In this document: one piece after another, positions 4,401 through 6,333 of the stretch
How positions within the stretch are numbered: the stretch's first letter is position 1
Layout: the number at the start of each line of letters is the position of its first letter
Assembly (NCBI GenBank): GCA_029259975.1
Contig: JAJDEE010000281.1
Coordinates: forward strand, 1 to 6,333
Length of the DNA: 6,333 nt
DNA from: Planctomycetota bacterium
GTDB lineage: Bacteria; Planctomycetota; Planctomycetia; Pirellulales; Lacipirellulaceae
Reading direction: 5' to 3'
Position numbers and translations under genes: made by a program
The notes under the pieces: generated by a model
The model's database searches: none
What the model was told of the DNA's origin: nothing
What the model saw: only the letters and a program-made list of their open reading frames with translations

Positions 4401-6128
4401 TCAGTCCCGCCCGCCCGTCATCAACGACACCAAAACCAAAGTCGCAAACCCTAACGGGATCGTGACGATCCCCGGCTGGCTGAAAGGCACCAGGGCTTCT
4501 TCTGCGGGCCAGCCATAGACTTTCGAGTAGGTGTCGGCGCTGAGCAAGATCCATCCTAGCGAGCTGGTCATACCGACAACAATCGCGGCGATGATGCCCT
4601 TGGCGGTGGTTCGTTTCCAGAATAGCAGCATTACTAGCGATGGTAAGTTGGCCGAGGCGGCGACCGAAAATGCCCAGCCGACGAGGTAGCTGACATTCAT
4701 CTCTTTGAACAAAATGCCCAACGCAATCGCGATCACGCCGACCACGACCGAGGCGATTTTTGCGATGCGAACTTGCTCGTGTCCGGTCAGTTCGTTGGAA
4801 GTAAAACTGCCGATCAGGTCGTGCGCAACGGCCCCAGCCGAAGCAAGGATCAATCCGCTTACCGTGCCCAGGACGGTCGTAAAGGCGATCGCTGAGATAA
4901 TCGCAAACAGCAGCTCGCTCATGCTCAATGCAAGTAGCGGCGCGGCCATATTGCTGTTGGTGACATCCATCGCACCGCTGGTCATCGCTCCCAGGCCGAG
5001 ATAGAGCGTCAGCACATAGAAAAACCCGATGCAGCCGATGCCGACGATCGTACTTTTGCGTGCTGCTGCGGCATCCTTAACAGTGTAATAGCGAATCAGA
5101 ATGTGCGGCAACGAGGCCGTACCACAGAACAAGGCGAGCATTAGCGACAAAAAATTGAGCTTGTCCAAAAAGTTGTCACCGCGAATGCCTTTGAACTTGG
5201 GGTGTTCGCCGGGGCGCAGGACTTGGCTACCGGGAGTCGGTTTGGGTGTGTACGTCGTGGTAACGCTACCGTCCTCAGAGGTTGCTTTTTCTGTCGACCA
5301 CAGCACGACTTCGCTTTCGCGTAACGTGCGAAAAAATTCCAACGGCCCGACCGGCCCAGTCTTGTCGACACCACCGGGCAATTTGCTGATGTGGCCGACC
5401 GGCGCAAGCGAAGTTTCGCCTTCGCTGGTGCCTTTGGGCAGACTGTTGACCAGCGTCTGGCCATCGGCAGTTTTGGTCACGGTTTGGACTTGATCGACGC
5501 CCGGCTTGGCTTCGAAACCTCGCTCGAGAATCATCACTGTCAGCACGGCGCTAAAGATGACCAGCAACGACCCTTTGAGAAACTGCACCCAGGTGGTCGA
5601 CATCATGCCGGCAGTCACGACGATCAAGATCACGACCGCGCCGACGATGACCACGCCCGCCCAGTGATCGAGACCCAACAACGGCTGCACGAGCACTCCG
5701 GCTCCGACCATTTGCGGTATAAGATAAAAGATGCTCACGACCAAGGTGCTAATACCCGCGACCAGCTTGATGCCGCGCGAATCAAACTTGGAATTGAGTG
5801 CATCGGCAAATGTAAATTTCCCCAGACGTTTCATCGGCTCGGCCACCACAAACAGCGCGACGATCCAACCTGCCAGATAGCCGATTGAGTACAAAAAACC
5901 ATCGTAGCCGTAAAAGGCGATCATCCCACAAATGCCGAGGAACGACGCGGCAGATAAATAGTCGCCGGCAAAGGCGACGCCATTGACAAACCACGGGATC
6001 TGCCCATGCGCCGCAAAATAGCCTTCCGACGATTTGGCTTGCTTGCCCAAATAAAAACTCAGTCCGACGGTGATGCCGACGAACAGCAGAAAGATGGCAA
6101 TCGCAATCGGCGAGGCATCGTAAATCAT
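4401..6128 (-). CDS. actP: ActP-type sodium:solute (acetate) symporter, SSS family
   Basis: 575 residues, close to E. coli ActP (549). It is an inner-membrane permease that should import acetate or other short monocarboxylates with a cation. Family marks in order: AFAGDYLSAASFLGICGMIAF (52-72), GYDGFLYSIGYLAGW (74-88), GKFTFADALNSKF (103-115), YLIPQMVGAGVLVQPLLGL (135-153), MMSTTWVQFLKGSLLV (175-190), GTASLPHILIRYYTVKDAAA (336-355) and AFTTVLGTVSGLILASAGAV (415-434); each lines up with the corresponding ActP stretch. About a dozen membrane segments are visible. The hydrophilic stretch 203-325 is roughly twice as long as I recall for E. coli ActP and is rich in Thr, Gly, Pro and charged residues. 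The ATG overlaps the stop of the DUF485 gene (ATGA), with AGGGGGA six bases upstream. The DUF485 partner supports ActP over other SSS subgroups; the exact substrate is inferred. Confidence 0.9.
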   Translation of the reverse strand: MIYDASPIAIAIFLLFVGITVGLSFYLGKQAKSSEGYFAAHGQIPWFVNGVAFAGDYLSAASFLGICGMIAFYGYDGFLYSIGYLAGWIVALFVVAEPMKRLGKFTFADALNSKFDSRGIKLVAGISTLVVSIFYLIPQMVGAGVLVQPLLGLDHWAGVVIVGAVVILIVVTAGMMSTTWVQFLKGSLLVIFSAVLTVMILERGFEAKPGVDQVQTVTKTADGQTLVNSLPKGTSEGETSLAPVGHISKLPGGVDKTGPVGPLEFFRTLRESEVVLWSTEKATSEDGSVTTTYTPKPTPGSQVLRPGEHPKFKGIRGDNFLDKLNFLSLMLALFCGTASLPHILIRYYTVKDAAAARKSTIVGIGCIGFFYVLTLYLGLGAMTSGAMDVTNSNMAAPLLALSMSELLFAIISAIAFTTVLGTVSGLILASAGAVAHDLIGSFTSNELTGHEQVRIAKIASVVVGVIAIALGILFKEMNVSYLVGWAFSVAASANLPSLVMLLFWKRTTAKGIIAAIVVGMTSSLGWILLSADTYSKVYGWPAEEALVPFSQPGIVTIPLGFATLVLVSLMTGGRD

Positions 6129-6333
6129 TGCTCGTCCCCCTGCGTCGTTTGCTCCGCGATATCCCCATCAGCCGTGCAGAGCAACCCATAGAGCAAGGCG
6201 AGAACAAAGGCCGCAATGATTAGGCCAAAGCCGTAAATAATCGCCACGTTGATCCCTTCGATGGGTGTCACTTCCATCGTTGTTGGCGAAAAGGTGTTGA
6301 TCAGCACGAAGCCGCCGTACAACAACAAATAAA
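6125..6333 (-). CDS. yjcH: DUF485 membrane protein (YjcH-like), C-terminal part, cut by the window edge
   Basis: Only the last 68 codons are in the window; the frame is open to the right edge and the gene starts beyond it. The codons at 6320-6328 are TTG, but preceding sequence (TAT) continues in frame, so they are internal leucines and not a start. The visible protein has a hydrophobic helix YLLLYGGFVLINTFSP, a short loop with Pro and Gly, and a second helix (VAIIYGFGLIIAAFVLALLYG), followed by an acidic tail. This two-helix layout with LLYxGFVL matches the C-terminal half of DUF485 proteins such as YjcH, encoded immediately before actP in E. coli. Its role is not firmly known; it is regarded as an accessory of the symporter. 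It is translationally coupled to the symporter through an ATGA overlap. Confidence 0.8.
   Translation of the reverse strand, partial: YLLLYGGFVLINTFSPTTMEVTPIEGINVAIIYGFGLIIAAFVLALLYGLLCTADGDIAEQTTQGDEQ

Noticed and set aside
5391..5888. 165-codon plus-strand frame inside the symporter gene
   Set aside because: Antisense to a clearly recognised membrane transporter; the His/Asp/Arg-rich product is the mirror of hydrophobic codons.

Overview
The window looks like a stretch of chromosome from a planctomycete, probably of the Pirellula/Rhodopirellula type. This is inferred from two secreted proteins (a Gly/Pro-rich protein at 247-1467 and a LolA-like protein at 1768-2670) whose style I associate with that group, from the moderately high G+C coding sequence, and from sparse operon structure. 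No rRNA, tRNA, CRISPR array or insertion sequence with a transposase is visible, so the taxonomic call is moderate only.

Layout. Positions 1-246 hold no convincing gene. A minus-strand gene (247-1467) encodes an exported protein with a Gly/Pro-rich N-terminal part, a conserved-looking central domain and a basic Pro/Met-rich tail. A 300-bp divergent intergenic region (1468-1767) contains a degenerate heptamer tandem repeat that is also one arm of a perfect 12-bp inverted repeat. On the plus strand follow a secreted protein started at TTG (1768-2670), a YefM/YoeB-type toxin-antitoxin pair (2733-3235) with its own promoter and a two-palindrome operator, and a second two-gene module of MNT nucleotidyltransferase (MntA-like) plus HEPN/DUF86 (HepT-like) protein (3292-3928). 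On the minus strand, reading from the right edge, lie the 3' end of a DUF485 gene (YjcH-like), an ActP-type sodium/acetate symporter (4401-6128) overlapping it by ATGA, and a small membrane protein (3954-4346) whose natural start appears to be cut off by a run of nine A.

Most notable points. First, the YefM/YoeB module is bracketed by two identical 27-bp direct repeats (2640-2666 and 3238-3264). The left copy is the 3' end of the secreted-protein gene. The right copy carries the same reading frame and reaches a stop seven bases after its end, so the 598-bp unit looks like an insertion that rebuilt the end of the gene it entered. Second, the right repeat supplies the -35 box of a good promoter whose predicted start point coincides with the ATG of the MNT gene, which would make that message leaderless. 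Third, the operator before the antitoxin gene has a short and a long palindrome with centres exactly 12 bp apart, the geometry known for E. coli yefM-yoeB. Fourth, the gene after the symporter has an ideal Shine-Dalgarno and ATG that run into a stop through an A9 tract; one extra A would restore a complete four-helix protein.

Functionally, the right side is an acetate (short monocarboxylate) uptake operon, and the middle is a small island of two unrelated toxin-antitoxin modules placed between housekeeping-type genes.
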